A stretch of DNA of 64,000 nt from Leishmania martiniquensis (GCF_017916325.1 NC_090148.1:299001-363000), one strand, 5' to 3'. Counted from the stretch's first letter, positions 28,382 through 38,089 are shown. Made by a program: numbers and translations. Notes: generated by a model from the letters alone, not told the origin.

Positions 28382-30544
28382 TTATGGCTCGCCACTGCGG
28401 CCATCCCTGCCGCTGTCAACACCTCTCGCGTCGGGCACCGCTGCCGCTCCTCGGTGGCGTCGGCGTGGCCCCCAGTCCGGCGCATTCGGCACGAATTTGG
28501 CGACACCGATTACACGGCCGCGAAAGTCATGTGCCTTCTCGTACGTGAAGTCCGCCTCCGCCAGCGGCGTTACCAGCAGCGGCCGGGGCGCGGGTGAAAC
28601 TGACGGGGGCTTCTGCAGCCTCTTGTCAGCCCCTTCCTCGGCCGGTGCATCGCCGACTCGGTCCAGCGCGTCTTGCACCACTTTCCACTGCAGCATCACC
28701 CGAAACAGCACCTCCGGCGGGCAGTCCGTCTTGAGCCCTGCGGCGGCGCAGTGCACTTGGCTGCAGCGGTATCCCAGCCGCGCTAGTGCACCGACGATGC
28801 ACGGCGTGGGCGGGCAGCGCACCCTCACGTAGGATGCGACGTCGGGCAGCAAGTAGAAGAGAGGGCACTCCGGCAGCTCTTCGAGGGCGACGCGGACAAG
28901 ACCCGTGATCCGTGCCTCCGCGTTCAGTCGTCCCTCGTTGGCGCGTTCCTGAAGGAGCGCGAGCAGCTGCTCCAGGAACTCACGGTTCTGCGTGGGGGCG
29001 GCATAGAGGGGTCCGGAGAGCGCGATGCTGCTGCCACACACTGGGCACGCCTTCGCCGCTGTGGCGATCGGCATCTGCTGCAGCGTAAGTGGTGTGATCT
29101 TGGGGCTCGTCTGCCGACTTGGCGAGGCGGGGTACACCTCCTTCCAAACGCTGTCGACATCGAGTACGATAGCGTCGTCGTCGCCGTCGCTGTCACTGTC
29201 GCCGCGCGTGCGCTTAGCTCCCTGGCGCTGACCGTGGTGCTCATGCGGCGCCACCGCTGCGCTCTCTACTGTCTCGTCTTCGCTTCCCTGCCCCTCGCGG
29301 CCGTCGACTTGCCCTGCGCGGGTGCGCCTCTGCCGATTGTTCGCCTCACGCTCATGTCGGCGGCGCTCCTGCCGCGATGGCCGGGGCTGCCGCACTGTCG
29401 CCATTGGCCGCACCCAATACGCGCAGCAACTCGAGCATTGCAACTGATACCCAAGCTTGCAGGCGCTGAGCTTCACCTCGGCTGGCTGCGTGTACACGCG
29501 GAAGAAGCAACGCACGTAAAAGTCGATGTGGAGTGACAGCAGCGGCACAGTGAACTTCTTGTGCTTGTTAGCTACCCGCTCCACACAGGCGAGCAGCGTG
29601 CGCACCGCGGCCTCGTGGCAGTGTGGCGCCTTGTAGGGGATGGAGCTATACTTGGCATGGGCGGTGTCGGCAAAGTTGCCGCACAGAATGGCGCTGTCTG
29701 TGCTCGTCACCAGCATCAGCCCACCCTCCTTGATACAGCGGAAGGCGCCATCGAGGAAGGGCGACGCGGAGCCGTAAGGGTCCAGATCGACGACGTCCAT
29801 CAGCTCCTGCTGCAGCAGCGGACGCAGCGACGGTGCTGCCGCGTTTCCCGCAGCTGCGTCCACGAGGCACACACGCTTGCCCGGGTGCACGTTGCAGTTC
29901 ATGGCCAGCCGGAACATGAGGTCGTTGGCGTCGTCCAGGTTCGGCACGATGGCACCGCCGGCGCGCACCACGATTTTAGGCGACGCACCCGTCTTCGACT
30001 CACCCTCATCCGCCTCCGTCTCGCTCGGGTAGAGCTCGATGGCGGTGGCTGGCATGTTCTCCGTCAGGGTCGGGTACTGGACCGGAACTCCATTGTAGGC
30101 GCAGTTGCGCACGATGCAGTCCACCGCGTCCGTATCCATGTCGTTCGCGATGATGTAGCGCACGTTTGTAATCTCCTTGTAATAGCGAATCGCCCGGAGC
30201 CCGGTGGCGCTGAGGGCCTCGAGGATGGTGATCCCCTCCTTCGTGCCGCCGCGGCGCCGCGGCTCTGTCAGCCGCAGTCGCGAGAACAGCTCGATGGCGC
30301 TGACGCTCAAGTCCCTGTTCACCACCTGCGCTGGGTTGTAGAAAATCGCCTGGTCCATCGGCTGGCCGTCAACCTCCCTCTCGTTGGGGCTCGAAGCAGC
30401 AGCAGCAGCAGACGCAGCCGAGAAGGCGCTTGGCTTCGGCGGGGGCACCAGCACCGCCGTCGTCCCCTCTGTCACCTTCGTGAAGCCGGCCGGACATTCG
30501 CGCTTGACGGCGTCACTGTTGAATTCCCCTGACCTCACAGACAT
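28382..30544 (-). CDS. TRM1: tRNA (guanine(26)-N2)-dimethyltransferase
   Basis: 720 residues from ATG 30544 (MSVRSGEFNSDAVKREC); the frame upstream offers only a GTG. TRM1 uses S-adenosylmethionine to methylate N2 of G26 in tRNA twice. Visible family marks: an N-terminal FYNPAQVVNRDLSVSAIELF, the SAM-binding ITILEALSATGLRAIRYYKE (about 102-121), IANDMDTDAV, NCAYNGVPV and the catalytic DLDPYGSASPFLDGAF (about 251-266). The zinc half-sites are CSSC (about 368-371) and CPVC (about 498-501). These half-sites are separated by about 127 residues, mostly an Arg/Glu/Asp-rich disordered insert containing KRTRGDSDSDGDDD. Nuclear and/or mitochondrial action is expected by analogy. The C-terminus ends in a Gly/Arg-rich tail. 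Identification is firm. Confidence 0.95.
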   Translation of the reverse strand: MSVRSGEFNSDAVKRECPAGFTKVTEGTTAVLVPPPKPSAFSAASAAAAASSPNEREVDGQPMDQAIFYNPAQVVNRDLSVSAIELFSRLRLTEPRRRGGTKEGITILEALSATGLRAIRYYKEITNVRYIIANDMDTDAVDCIVRNCAYNGVPVQYPTLTENMPATAIELYPSETEADEGESKTGASPKIVVRAGGAIVPNLDDANDLMFRLAMNCNVHPGKRVCLVDAAAGNAAAPSLRPLLQQELMDVVDLDPYGSASPFLDGAFRCIKEGGLMLVTSTDSAILCGNFADTAHAKYSSIPYKAPHCHEAAVRTLLACVERVANKHKKFTVPLLSLHIDFYVRCFFRVYTQPAEVKLSACKLGYQLQCSSCCAYWVRPMATVRQPRPSRQERRRHEREANNRQRRTRAGQVDGREGQGSEDETVESAAVAPHEHHGQRQGAKRTRGDSDSDGDDDAIVLDVDSVWKEVYPASPSRQTSPKITPLTLQQMPIATAAKACPVCGSSIALSGPLYAAPTQNREFLEQLLALLQERANEGRLNAEARITGLVRVALEELPECPLFYLLPDVASYVRVRCPPTPCIVGALARLGYRCSQVHCAAAGLKTDCPPEVLFRVMLQWKVVQDALDRVGDAPAEEGADKRLQKPPSVSPAPRPLLVTPLAEADFTYEKAHDFRGRVIGVAKFVPNAPDWGPRRRHRGAAAVPDARGVDSGRDGRSGEP

Positions 30545-31437
30545 GTCTGCTCGTATGTTTGGGCGGTACACGTGCCTGCCGTAGCGACTCCAGTAAGGGG
30601 AGGGGCGGAGGGGCGCACTTCAGCCGCTGTGAGGGCGCTGCGGGATGCCGTCTGCACGGGTTGGCCCCACGGCCTCTTCTCCTTCGATCGATGTATGCTT
30701 AGGCTGACTCATGCGCGGAGGCAGACGAGGAGATAGATGGGGGGAGGAGGGAGGGAGGTAGTGGGTGGATGAGTGAGTGACGGCGAAAGGCCCTCAGGTG
30801 TGTGCGGGGATGAAGGGGAAAAGAAGTCGAGAAGAAACGCCCGGCGACTCTTCCAAGACCACGCGCACTCCTGCAGAGGACCACGTCGCATGCGTGTGTG
30901 TGTGTGCGTGTGTGTACGCATAAGACTTTGCCCTCAACCACTCCCTCCCCCCGCCGCTAAACACACACACACACACACACATGGCAGCAGCAGCAGGAGA
31001 GCGAAGGAAGGGACGACAAAAAATTTGGTATGGGGCGCAACCCCGCAGACTACATCGTGGAGCTGTGCCTCACCCTGGCTCGCCAGGGATACGGGTAAGA
31101 TAAGAGCGGCAACAAACAGAAGCGCTACCGCTCGCCTTCCTGTCATAATAAGGGTGCGCTTGTACATCAATTCAAATCCTTCAGGCAGACATCGACACAC
31201 ACGCACAGGCAGAGGGCATGACAGATGCGATGCAACAACTACCCTCCCCCCAACCCCCTCCCATAAACGCCAGCAACAACCGCGGGCAGCAATACCCGCA
31301 GTACACCTAAGGCCATGCAGCCGTTCGGTGTCTTCGTTGCAGCACGGCAAAACCGCTGAGGCGGAGCGAGGGAGGAGTCCGGCGCTTTCGCCTCTTGCTA
31401 GGCGGATGCCTTTCCCTCTCTCTATATGATAAGCGGC
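30545..31437. other. Intergenic spacer with (TG)n and (AC)10
   Basis: Leader of TRM1 and 3' UTR of the actin-related gene. (GT)n near 30895-30916 and (AC)10 at 30961-30980. No accepted frame. Confidence 0.55.
30961..30980. repeat. (AC)10 dinucleotide repeat
   Basis: 20 uninterrupted bases of alternating a/c. Confidence 0.9.
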
Positions 31438-32880
31438 TCAGAGCGACTTGTAGTGGATAACGCGAGCCCCTTCCTCCTCGTACTCTCTGCGGGAAACGAC
31501 TAAATGCTGAAAGACGGCCGTCTGCGCGAGCATCGACCCGCCCAGCCAAGCACTGTAGGCGCGGCAAACCATGTCGCGCACGTGGATCGGCACCACCGCC
31601 TCGCTAGGGTGGCTTTCCCGGTAAAGCTGCCGCACCTCGGCTTCTAGACGAGCCGTGAGCCCTGGGAAGGAGGTCGAGCCGCCGGCCAGCACCATGTTGG
31701 CGTAGAGCTGCGGCCGCAACGCCGCCTCACAGTTGTTGACGGCCGCGAAGGGAAGCCAGCTGAGTCCCTTCTCAGAGGAGGGGCAGAAGAGCTCGCCCAT
31801 GTCGGTACGCACTTTGCAGCGCGGCTCGTAGGTGCTCGTATCCGTGCCGTTGCTGTCCATCATGGCGAGCAGGGAGTAGTTGAAGAGCACCTCGGCCGTC
31901 TCGTAGCGCTCTGCTGTGAGTGGAATGCGCTGCCCATCCGGGAGCACGAATTCTTCGGTGGCACCCGCCGCAGGCACCAAGGAATCCCTGTCACCACCGT
32001 AGTGACACCCTGCGCAGGATACGCTGATGGCGCCTCCCTTTGCTGTCGCAGTCGTGGCGGTGGTGGCTAAACTCACGCTGGTGGCGCTGCCCTTGGCCCC
32101 TGCGCTGGGCTGTGTGCTTCTGCAGCTCGCGGTAGCCGGCGATGCCGCTGCTGAAGCCTCGGATGAGTGCATGAAGATGTCACCGACTGCCTCGCGGTTC
32201 GCATACGCGCTGGGCTGCACGTAGCAGAGGTCCTCTTTGGCCCGGTTCAGCAGCTCCTGCTCCGTTGCCGTGCCGAGCGCATAGCCCTGAGAGCGCAGCA
32301 GTCCGCCTAGGTAGCGGGTGAGGGCGGCACCGGCGACCGGGCTCTGCGTGACGTGCCGCGCCAGCGCATAGCCTTCATGAACAGGGACGGCGCATGTGAC
32401 GTCTTTGCCGCTGTCCACCACGAGCCCCGTCGTGAGCCCGTAGCTGTACAGACTCAACACCTGCGAGGTGCCGAGGTAGAGAGCGTGTGCGTGGAAGGTC
32501 TCCATCATAATTTCGAGGGTCCGCTCACGCTGCGCGGCAGGGGTGTTGACCGGCTGCGTCAACAGGAAGCAGTGCGTCTCCGGCGACACGCGCAGCTCGT
32601 TGAAGAAGAGATGACTCCACAGCTTCTCTACATCGCCCCAATCGTTGATGAAGCCGTCACGGATGGGGTGGTGCACATCGAAGATACCCTGCTTCCGCAA
32701 CGCCTCCTCGCCCACCTCTTGCTCGTTCATCCCAGCCGCCATAGCGATGCCGCGGTGGCGTGGGTAGCCGACAAGCGTCGGCACGTCAAGGCGCGGCCCC
32801 TTCTCACCGCCAAAGCCGGCGCGGGAGTGGAAGGAGCCGCAGTCGAGAACGACTGCAGCGTTGGACACGTTGTAGTCCAT
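31438..32880 (-). CDS. Actin-related protein with an 85-residue loop insert
   Basis: 480 residues from ATG 32880 (MDYNVSNAAVVLDCGSFHSR). Actin-fold marks in order: phosphate-1 loop VVLDCGSFHSRAGFGG (10-25), VGYPRHRGIAM, DVEKLWSHLFFNELRVSPE (83-101), phosphate-2 loop GLVVDSGKDVTCAVPVHEGY (152-171), adenosine loop LAGGSTSFPGL (398-408) and a C-terminal WLGGSMLAQ...EYEEEGARVIHYKSL. Conventional actin is about 375 residues. The excess is a Ser/Ala/Thr/Gly-rich insert at about 223-308, in the loop just before the LPDGQ strand, plus about 20 residues near 345-370. Both ATP loops look intact, though the first lacks the usual DNGSG. Trypanosomatids have several divergent actin-like proteins; I cannot say which numbered ARP this is. 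Possible roles are cytoskeletal or chromatin remodelling. Confidence 0.88.
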   Translation of the reverse strand: MDYNVSNAAVVLDCGSFHSRAGFGGEKGPRLDVPTLVGYPRHRGIAMAAGMNEQEVGEEALRKQGIFDVHHPIRDGFINDWGDVEKLWSHLFFNELRVSPETHCFLLTQPVNTPAAQRERTLEIMMETFHAHALYLGTSQVLSLYSYGLTTGLVVDSGKDVTCAVPVHEGYALARHVTQSPVAGAALTRYLGGLLRSQGYALGTATEQELLNRAKEDLCYVQPSAYANREAVGDIFMHSSEASAAASPATASCRSTQPSAGAKGSATSVSLATTATTATAKGGAISVSCAGCHYGGDRDSLVPAAGATEEFVLPDGQRIPLTAERYETAEVLFNYSLLAMMDSNGTDTSTYEPRCKVRTDMGELFCPSSEKGLSWLPFAAVNNCEAALRPQLYANMVLAGGSTSFPGLTARLEAEVRQLYRESHPSEAVVPIHVRDMVCRAYSAWLGGSMLAQTAVFQHLVVSRREYEEEGARVIHYKSL

Positions 32881-33433
32881 GGATGGCGTAGAGAGGGAGA
32901 GAGTTGGCGCAGGTGCTGTGCGGCACTGGTGTCTGAGGAAGAGGAAGACCAGGAGCGTCGAAGCCGCCGATGCGATGATGAAGGCGCCGCGATCGCTTTG
33001 AGGCGTGGATGGTGAGAGGGTAGAAGAGGGAGGTGTGGAGAGACGATACCGATCATCTTGACAGCATTGCCGAGCCTGGCAGGAGAGGAGAGGAGGGGGT
33101 GGGGCGGGGTCGGAACGCACAACCAAGAAGCGCATCAGCGGATGAGAGCATCGGCACACACTCAGGAAGACAGTACCGAAAGGTAGCAGGAACACTTCCG
33201 GCAATATACATCGTCGTATACTGGACTGGCAGGAGAGAGAGGGTCGCGCGCGCGCGTGTGTGGGGTGGGGGGCAGAGGGTGATCAGTTTTGGTCAAGAAA
33301 AAAAGGCTCGTGCGTATGCGTGATGAAGGCGGGAAGGGGAGACACCCGCGGATCTGCGTGGTCGCCTTGCGTTTTGGGGAGAGGGAGTGGACACCGTCCC
33401 GCTAAGCAAGCATGCGCCGTCCTTCCCCTCTCT
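32881..33433. other. Intergenic spacer, nothing specific
   Basis: Leader of the actin-related gene and 3' UTR of the katanin-like gene. CT-rich on the coding strand near 33000-33120. No accepted frame. Confidence 0.5.
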
Positions 33434-35200
33434 TTATGTGGATAGCCCAGAGCCGTAGTCGCGAGCCCACGCGTTATACTTGTCAAGGTCCGCTACTCGG
33501 ACACTACTGCGGGTACACGCAACACTCGCTCGCACATCCTCGAGCGTCGCGACTGGCGGCCGCAGTGGCTCATTGGGCAGCCGTGCGTGAGCGGCGCGGT
33601 CTTTTTCTGCAGCCTCGAGCTGTGCAATGAGCTTCCGCACCGGACGCATCATAGCCTCGCGGCAAACGACATCGATATCAGCGCCGGACATGCCCTCTGT
33701 CAGCGCAGCGCATGTCTCATAGTCTGCGTCGGCCGTGAACGAGTTGGGCAACAGGCGACGGAACATAAGTGCACGAGCGCCACGCGTCGGAAGCGCAACG
33801 AGGATGCGCTTCTCCAGCCGTCGCAGCATCGCCATGTCCAGGTCCCATGGCACGTTGCTCGCCGCTAGCACAAACACCACGTTCCCGCCCCGCCGCTTGC
33901 AGAGGCCGTCCATCTGCGTCAGCAGCTCCGTCTTCATCCGACGCGACCCCTCATGCTCGCCATCGCTCGACCGGGCTGACATCAGGGAGTCGATCTCGTC
34001 AATGAAGATGGTACTCGGCGCGTAATGAACGGCGAGGTCGAAGAGCATGCGGACGAGCTTCTCCGAATCACCGCGCCACTTGGACACAACGGACGAAGCA
34101 GAGATGTTGAAGAACGTCGTGCGACACTCCGTTGCGACGGCCTTGGCGAGGAGCGTCTTGCCGGTGCCGGGCGGACCAAAGAGGAGAATCCCTTTCCACG
34201 GGCGCAGGATGCCCTGGAACAGCTCCGGGTACTTGACCGGCATCACCACCGCCTCTTGCAGAAGGTGCTTGGCGCCTTCCAAGTCGGCAATGTCGCACCA
34301 ACGCACGGATGGGTTGACTTCGAGGATCTCACGCAGGATTGTGGCGGCGAGGTCGCTCAGCTCGCTAGTGGGGAACTGGGGCAGCGGCTTCAGTGTGCGA
34401 CGGTTGGCCAGAGGCGCGAGCAGGTCATCTCCAGCATCATCGCTGCCGTCGCCATCTGCACCTTTGTCTCGTCGAACTGTCTCGCGCTCGCTGCCGGAGG
34501 TGCAGACAGCGGACTCGCCCTGGAGAGAGAGCCCAGCACTGCTGGTGTGACCGTTAGGCGCCGCAGCACGTTTGCCTCCGTTGGCTGAGATGCTGTCAGC
34601 GCCCGCCTGCGCCTGACTGAGCGCGCGCGCCAGGCTTGTCTGCCGCAGGTGCGGTGGTGGCTTTCCCATAGAGGACAGCGACGGCGGCGACAAAGAGAGC
34701 GTCGTCCCTCCACACACGTTGCCATATCCGGTCGACGAGTGCAGAGTCGCTGGCGCACTTGACGGTGGCGTCGCAGCCGCAGGGGCAGCCGCGCCTCTGC
34801 GCTTCCGTATAAGCAGCCGCTCCCCACTTTCAGAGACAGCGCCACTAACGGTGCAGGCGTCATCCCCGCTGCCGCCACGGACGCGGTACAGCTTGGGGGC
34901 GCGCTGACTTTTAAAAGCGTAGTACTCTTCGTACTCCTGGACCACCGATACCAAGTCGATGTTGTCGGCGGCGCTGAATTGGGTCAGAGAGATGCGACTC
35001 TCGAGTTGGAGCGCCTGCAGGGCTTGTGTGTACCCCTGCTCCAGCAGGAACTGCTCGACGAGCACAATGACGCCCTTGACTCGTCGAGCGCGCAGCTTTT
35101 CTTCTTCCTCACGGGCAACTTGCTGCGTCTTGATGTGCGCCAAGCTCGAGCCCGGCGCTGGCGCGGCTGTATTCGAGAGGGGCTGCAAGTGGGGCATCAT
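33434..35200 (-). CDS. Katanin-like AAA ATPase with LisH domain (KATNAL2 type)
   Basis: 588 residues from ATG 35200 (tandem ATG codons at 35200 and 35197). A CT-rich tract (35244-35273) and first AG (35226-35227) precede it. Residues about 44-76 (VIVLVEQFLLEQGYTQALQA) form a LisH dimerisation motif. A disordered linker follows to about 280. The AAA module has FGPPGTGKTLLAKAVATECR with Walker A 342-349, KWRGDSEKLVRMLFDLA, Walker B IFIDEID (398-404), sensor region LAASNVPWDLD and MLRRLEKRI with the arginine fingers. A C-terminal Vps4/katanin-type helix follows (RVADLDKYNAWARDYG). LisH plus a meiotic-clade AAA domain is the architecture of katanin p60-like 2, a microtubule-severing enzyme acting at the cytoskeleton, flagellum or spindle. 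Katanin-family membership is firm; the exact paralog is inferred from the LisH. Confidence 0.92.
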   Translation of the reverse strand: MMPHLQPLSNTAAPAPGSSLAHIKTQQVAREEEEKLRARRVKGVIVLVEQFLLEQGYTQALQALQLESRISLTQFSAADNIDLVSVVQEYEEYYAFKSQRAPKLYRVRGGSGDDACTVSGAVSESGERLLIRKRRGAAAPAAATPPSSAPATLHSSTGYGNVCGGTTLSLSPPSLSSMGKPPPHLRQTSLARALSQAQAGADSISANGGKRAAAPNGHTSSAGLSLQGESAVCTSGSERETVRRDKGADGDGSDDAGDDLLAPLANRRTLKPLPQFPTSELSDLAATILREILEVNPSVRWCDIADLEGAKHLLQEAVVMPVKYPELFQGILRPWKGILLFGPPGTGKTLLAKAVATECRTTFFNISASSVVSKWRGDSEKLVRMLFDLAVHYAPSTIFIDEIDSLMSARSSDGEHEGSRRMKTELLTQMDGLCKRRGGNVVFVLAASNVPWDLDMAMLRRLEKRILVALPTRGARALMFRRLLPNSFTADADYETCAALTEGMSGADIDVVCREAMMRPVRKLIAQLEAAEKDRAAHARLPNEPLRPPVATLEDVRASVACTRSSVRVADLDKYNAWARDYGSGLST

Positions 35201-35225
35201 CTATGTCTATGCTAGTATGTGAGTG

Positions 35226-35273
35226 CTTGTGAAAGGCAACGTAGACGCCCGAGGAGGAGGGCGATAGGCAGAG
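35226..35273 (-). promoter_or_regulatory. Candidate SL acceptor of the katanin-like gene
   Basis: Minus-strand CCTCTGCCTATCGCCCTCC tract (about 35244-35273), first AG at 35226-35227, 25 bases before the ATG. A 14-bp perfect palindrome (35274-35287) abuts the upstream end of the tract. Confidence 0.45.
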
Positions 35274-35287
35274 GTACGTATACGTAC
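35274..35287. repeat. 14-bp perfect palindrome gtacgtatacgtac
   Basis: Each 7-base half is the reverse complement of the other. It sits directly upstream of the pyrimidine tract of the katanin-like gene. Short enough to occur by chance. Confidence 0.8.
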
Positions 35288-36175
35288 AGCTAAGCGTGAG
35301 CTCATCGCGCATAAGGGCGGAGGGAGGAGGAGGGCTGGTGATGGAGGGAGTCGCGCTCCCTTTTTCCTGGCAGCATGGCTTTCACATACGCTCTTCGGTC
35401 AACGCATTCGCTTGCCATCCTGCGTGTCGTGCCAGGCGTGTGCCGCATGACAGATAAGAGGGGGACGGGGAAGAGAGCGGTGGAGAACGGGGGGAGGACT
35501 GATCTGTCTGCCACCGTCAGCCCCCCTTCTCCACTTCTCTTTTCTACCGATATCCTCTTCACATGCGGGCGATGTTTGCGGAGGCACCAACGAGCCCCTC
35601 GAGCACAGGCAAAGAGGAAATAGATGCGCACAAAGATTGCAGTGCAGCTACGCATTCCCATCGCACGCGTCACACACACACACGCACGCCTTGCTGAAGG
35701 TCAAAGGAGCGGCCCGTCTGCCCTCCTCTCTCCCTAAATTTTCTTCAGTCAGAGGCGACGATCATTACCGAACAGTACTCGGCTTCGCCAGCACAACGAC
35801 AGCTCTCTCTCTGTCTCTCTCTCTCACACACACACACAAACACAAACACACACACAGACAGACAGACACAGACACATATATATATTGGTGTGCACCAGGG
35901 CAGTTAGCATTAGCTCCATTACGCAGACGCGGTCCATTATGGGCGAACCCAACGGAGAGCAACACCAACCCAGCGAAGCAAAAGCGGGGGAGGGTGGCGG
36001 TGTGTGTCGGGGAGGAGGGGAGGGGAACGATCCTGCAGCCTACAGCCCCCCGCGCAAACAAACAATTTTACCTTCGCGCTGCCATGCTGTACGCCCTCAC
36101 GCACCCGCTTCACCCGAAGGAAGAAGGGGAGGAGGAGGAGGATGGTGTGTGTCGGGGGGGAAGGGAGAGCCTCGC

Positions 36176-38089
36176 TTACGCCTTTGGCAGCTTTGTCTCC
36201 ATGACAGGCGCGAGCGTGACGAGATCGGCCAGGACCCACTTGTAGGATTGGTCCATATACATGCACATGAGCTTACGCGTCGCCGGTGGGGTCTGCGAGA
36301 CATCATCGGGAATGCCGATCATGCGCCCGATTGCCTTGGAGAACATGAATTCCACCGGCTTACCTGTCATCATACGCATGAAGAAATCTAAGAAGCTCGC
36401 GAGCGACTTGGGGCTGTTGGACGCAAACACACGCGCGGCCGCGATGCGCTCGTAATCGTTCTCGTACCCTACGATGCGCTTATAGAACCACTCGAAGTTG
36501 TAAGCGTACCGCTCCGGTGGAACGACCACATCCACAGTGAGCAGCGCACACGCATGCGCCGAGGCGGGAATCGGCGGCAGCATATTGCCATTCACCTTAA
36601 TGTACACGGAGTGGGCTTCCTCCGCCTTCTCGGAGCTTCTTTTATGCGCCGACGCGTTCACCTCAGGCGGTACAGCCGCCGCCGTATCCGCACTCGTCTT
36701 CGAAAAGCGGCCGGACTTCGCGCAGGTGACTTGAACGCGTGACGCAGAGTCAACCGACGTTGTGCTATCCGAAGCGGGCGCGCCTCCGGCGCCTACAGTC
36801 GGCGCGTTCTTTCCGCTGCGCCTCCCCGCGTCCGCTGCGCGGGCGCTCGCGGAGCTGATCGGCGCCAGCGAGCGGGTGGCTTTGTTTAGCACCAAGACGT
36901 GCTCTTCTGGGGTGGCGCGGTGGGCGTTGGCGTCCGTGTCGGTGTGCACCTGAATCATGCCGCTCTCCACGTCGTCCTCGTCCGCCTTGCCAGCGGCGCT
37001 CGCGTGCGGCGCACTCCCCGGAGCGCCACTACCGGCCACCCCTGCCACGTCCAGCCTTCGCAGGTATTCATTACTGAAGGTGACGTCTACGTCGGCACCG
37101 ACACTGTCCGAGTTGCAGTACATGCGCGCATTCCCCAGGCGGGCGAAGATGACCAGCTTCGAGTCCAGCACGTAATCCGTGGGTGACGCAATGCTGCTAA
37201 GGTTCACCTGCTTGTCCTTATGCAGGAGCCAAATCTTAAAGATGGACTCGGCAAAGTGCCGCGAGACAGGTATAAGCGAGACAATGGCGGAGACGACGCT
37301 TTCGACGAGGGAGTCCTGCAGTTTCTGGGGCGAGGCGGAGAAGGCGTCCTTGTCGTCCCCCTCCGCCTTCGACGACAGCGATGCCGTCGCCGCGACCGCA
37401 GCCGCGTCCGCGCCGGTTTGGGGTTTGAATGCCTCGTCCAACAGCTTTGCCGCCTCATGCGCAGCGGCGATAGTTTTGGACGACTCGGTTCGCCCTACCA
37501 GCGGTTGCGCGTGCTCCGCAAAGGTACTGACCATGACCGCGAGACTGTAATAGGCCTGCTTCGCACCGATGAGGAACTCTTCCTGGGTGCAGCCGTTGAC
37601 GCTCTTGGAGAAGCTGTTGAAAGCGCGCACTAGCTCGTCGTCCTCGGTGAGCTTAATACCGATGGTGCGGATGTTAGAGGGGGCAGCAGCACCGCCGTTC
37701 CCGGCTGCCGCGGCGGCCTGCTCCTGCTGCTCCACATTGCCTTGCGGATGGGCGGCGACTTCGGCGTTCCTGTCGTTTGCAGCAAAATAATGCACCGTCG
37801 TAGCGGCCGCAGTACCGGCCGTGGTGGACACAGCCGCCGCTGCCGCTGCCGGCACATTCTTGCCCTCATCGCCCACACCCTTTCCCTCGTCCTTAGGGGA
37901 CGAGTAGTAGCGACGCTGCTGATGCACCGGCTGAGGGCACGAGCACAGAAGCGAGACGGCTGAGGAGCGAGCGGCTTTGCTTGGCCCCGACACCCCACTT
38001 AGCCCCTGCGCCACAACAGGGGATGACGATGCGGCAGCGGCCGCCGCGTGGCCAAAAGACGCAGCCGTGCACGTCACCCGCCGAAGCAT
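36176..38089 (-). CDS. Hypothetical protein with probable mitochondrial presequence, 637 aa
   Basis: Start at ATG 38089 (MLRRVTCTAASFGHAAAAAA), four bases after a textbook acceptor (CTTCGTCCTCCTTCCTATTTGCAG); upstream the frame offers only a GTG. The first 70 residues are Arg/Ser/Ala-rich without acids and end near QQRRYYSS, like a cleavable mitochondrial presequence. A disordered Ala-rich stretch runs to about 140. A helical domain lies at about 140-240 (IGIKLTEDDELVRAFNSFSK; QEEFLIGAKQAYYSLAVMVS) and continues to about 300 (LVESVVSAIVSLIPVSRHFA). A further disordered insert (about 360-500) precedes a conserved-looking C-terminal part (NFEWFYKRIVGYENDYERIA; FLDFFMRMMTGKPVEFMFSK; YMDQSYKWVLADLVTLAPV). 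No known enzyme motif. Function unknown. Confidence 0.78.
   Translation of the reverse strand: MLRRVTCTAASFGHAAAAAASSSPVVAQGLSGVSGPSKAARSSAVSLLCSCPQPVHQQRRYYSSPKDEGKGVGDEGKNVPAAAAAAVSTTAGTAAATTVHYFAANDRNAEVAAHPQGNVEQQEQAAAAAGNGGAAAPSNIRTIGIKLTEDDELVRAFNSFSKSVNGCTQEEFLIGAKQAYYSLAVMVSTFAEHAQPLVGRTESSKTIAAAHEAAKLLDEAFKPQTGADAAAVAATASLSSKAEGDDKDAFSASPQKLQDSLVESVVSAIVSLIPVSRHFAESIFKIWLLHKDKQVNLSSIASPTDYVLDSKLVIFARLGNARMYCNSDSVGADVDVTFSNEYLRRLDVAGVAGSGAPGSAPHASAAGKADEDDVESGMIQVHTDTDANAHRATPEEHVLVLNKATRSLAPISSASARAADAGRRSGKNAPTVGAGGAPASDSTTSVDSASRVQVTCAKSGRFSKTSADTAAAVPPEVNASAHKRSSEKAEEAHSVYIKVNGNMLPPIPASAHACALLTVDVVVPPERYAYNFEWFYKRIVGYENDYERIAAARVFASNSPKSLASFLDFFMRMMTGKPVEFMFSKAIGRMIGIPDDVSQTPPATRKLMCMYMDQSYKWVLADLVTLAPVMETKLPKA

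Larger units (their letters stand above)
35201..36175. other. Intergenic spacer with CA/TA repeats
   Basis: Leader of the katanin-like gene and 3' UTR of the next gene. It has (CT)n near 35804-35824, interrupted (CA)n to about 35875 and TATATATAT near 35877-35885. No accepted frame. Confidence 0.5.

Noticed and set aside
29561..30532. 323-codon plus-strand frame
   Set aside because: It lies entirely antisense to TRM1; open antisense frames are common in GC-rich genes. The minus frame has clear family motifs.
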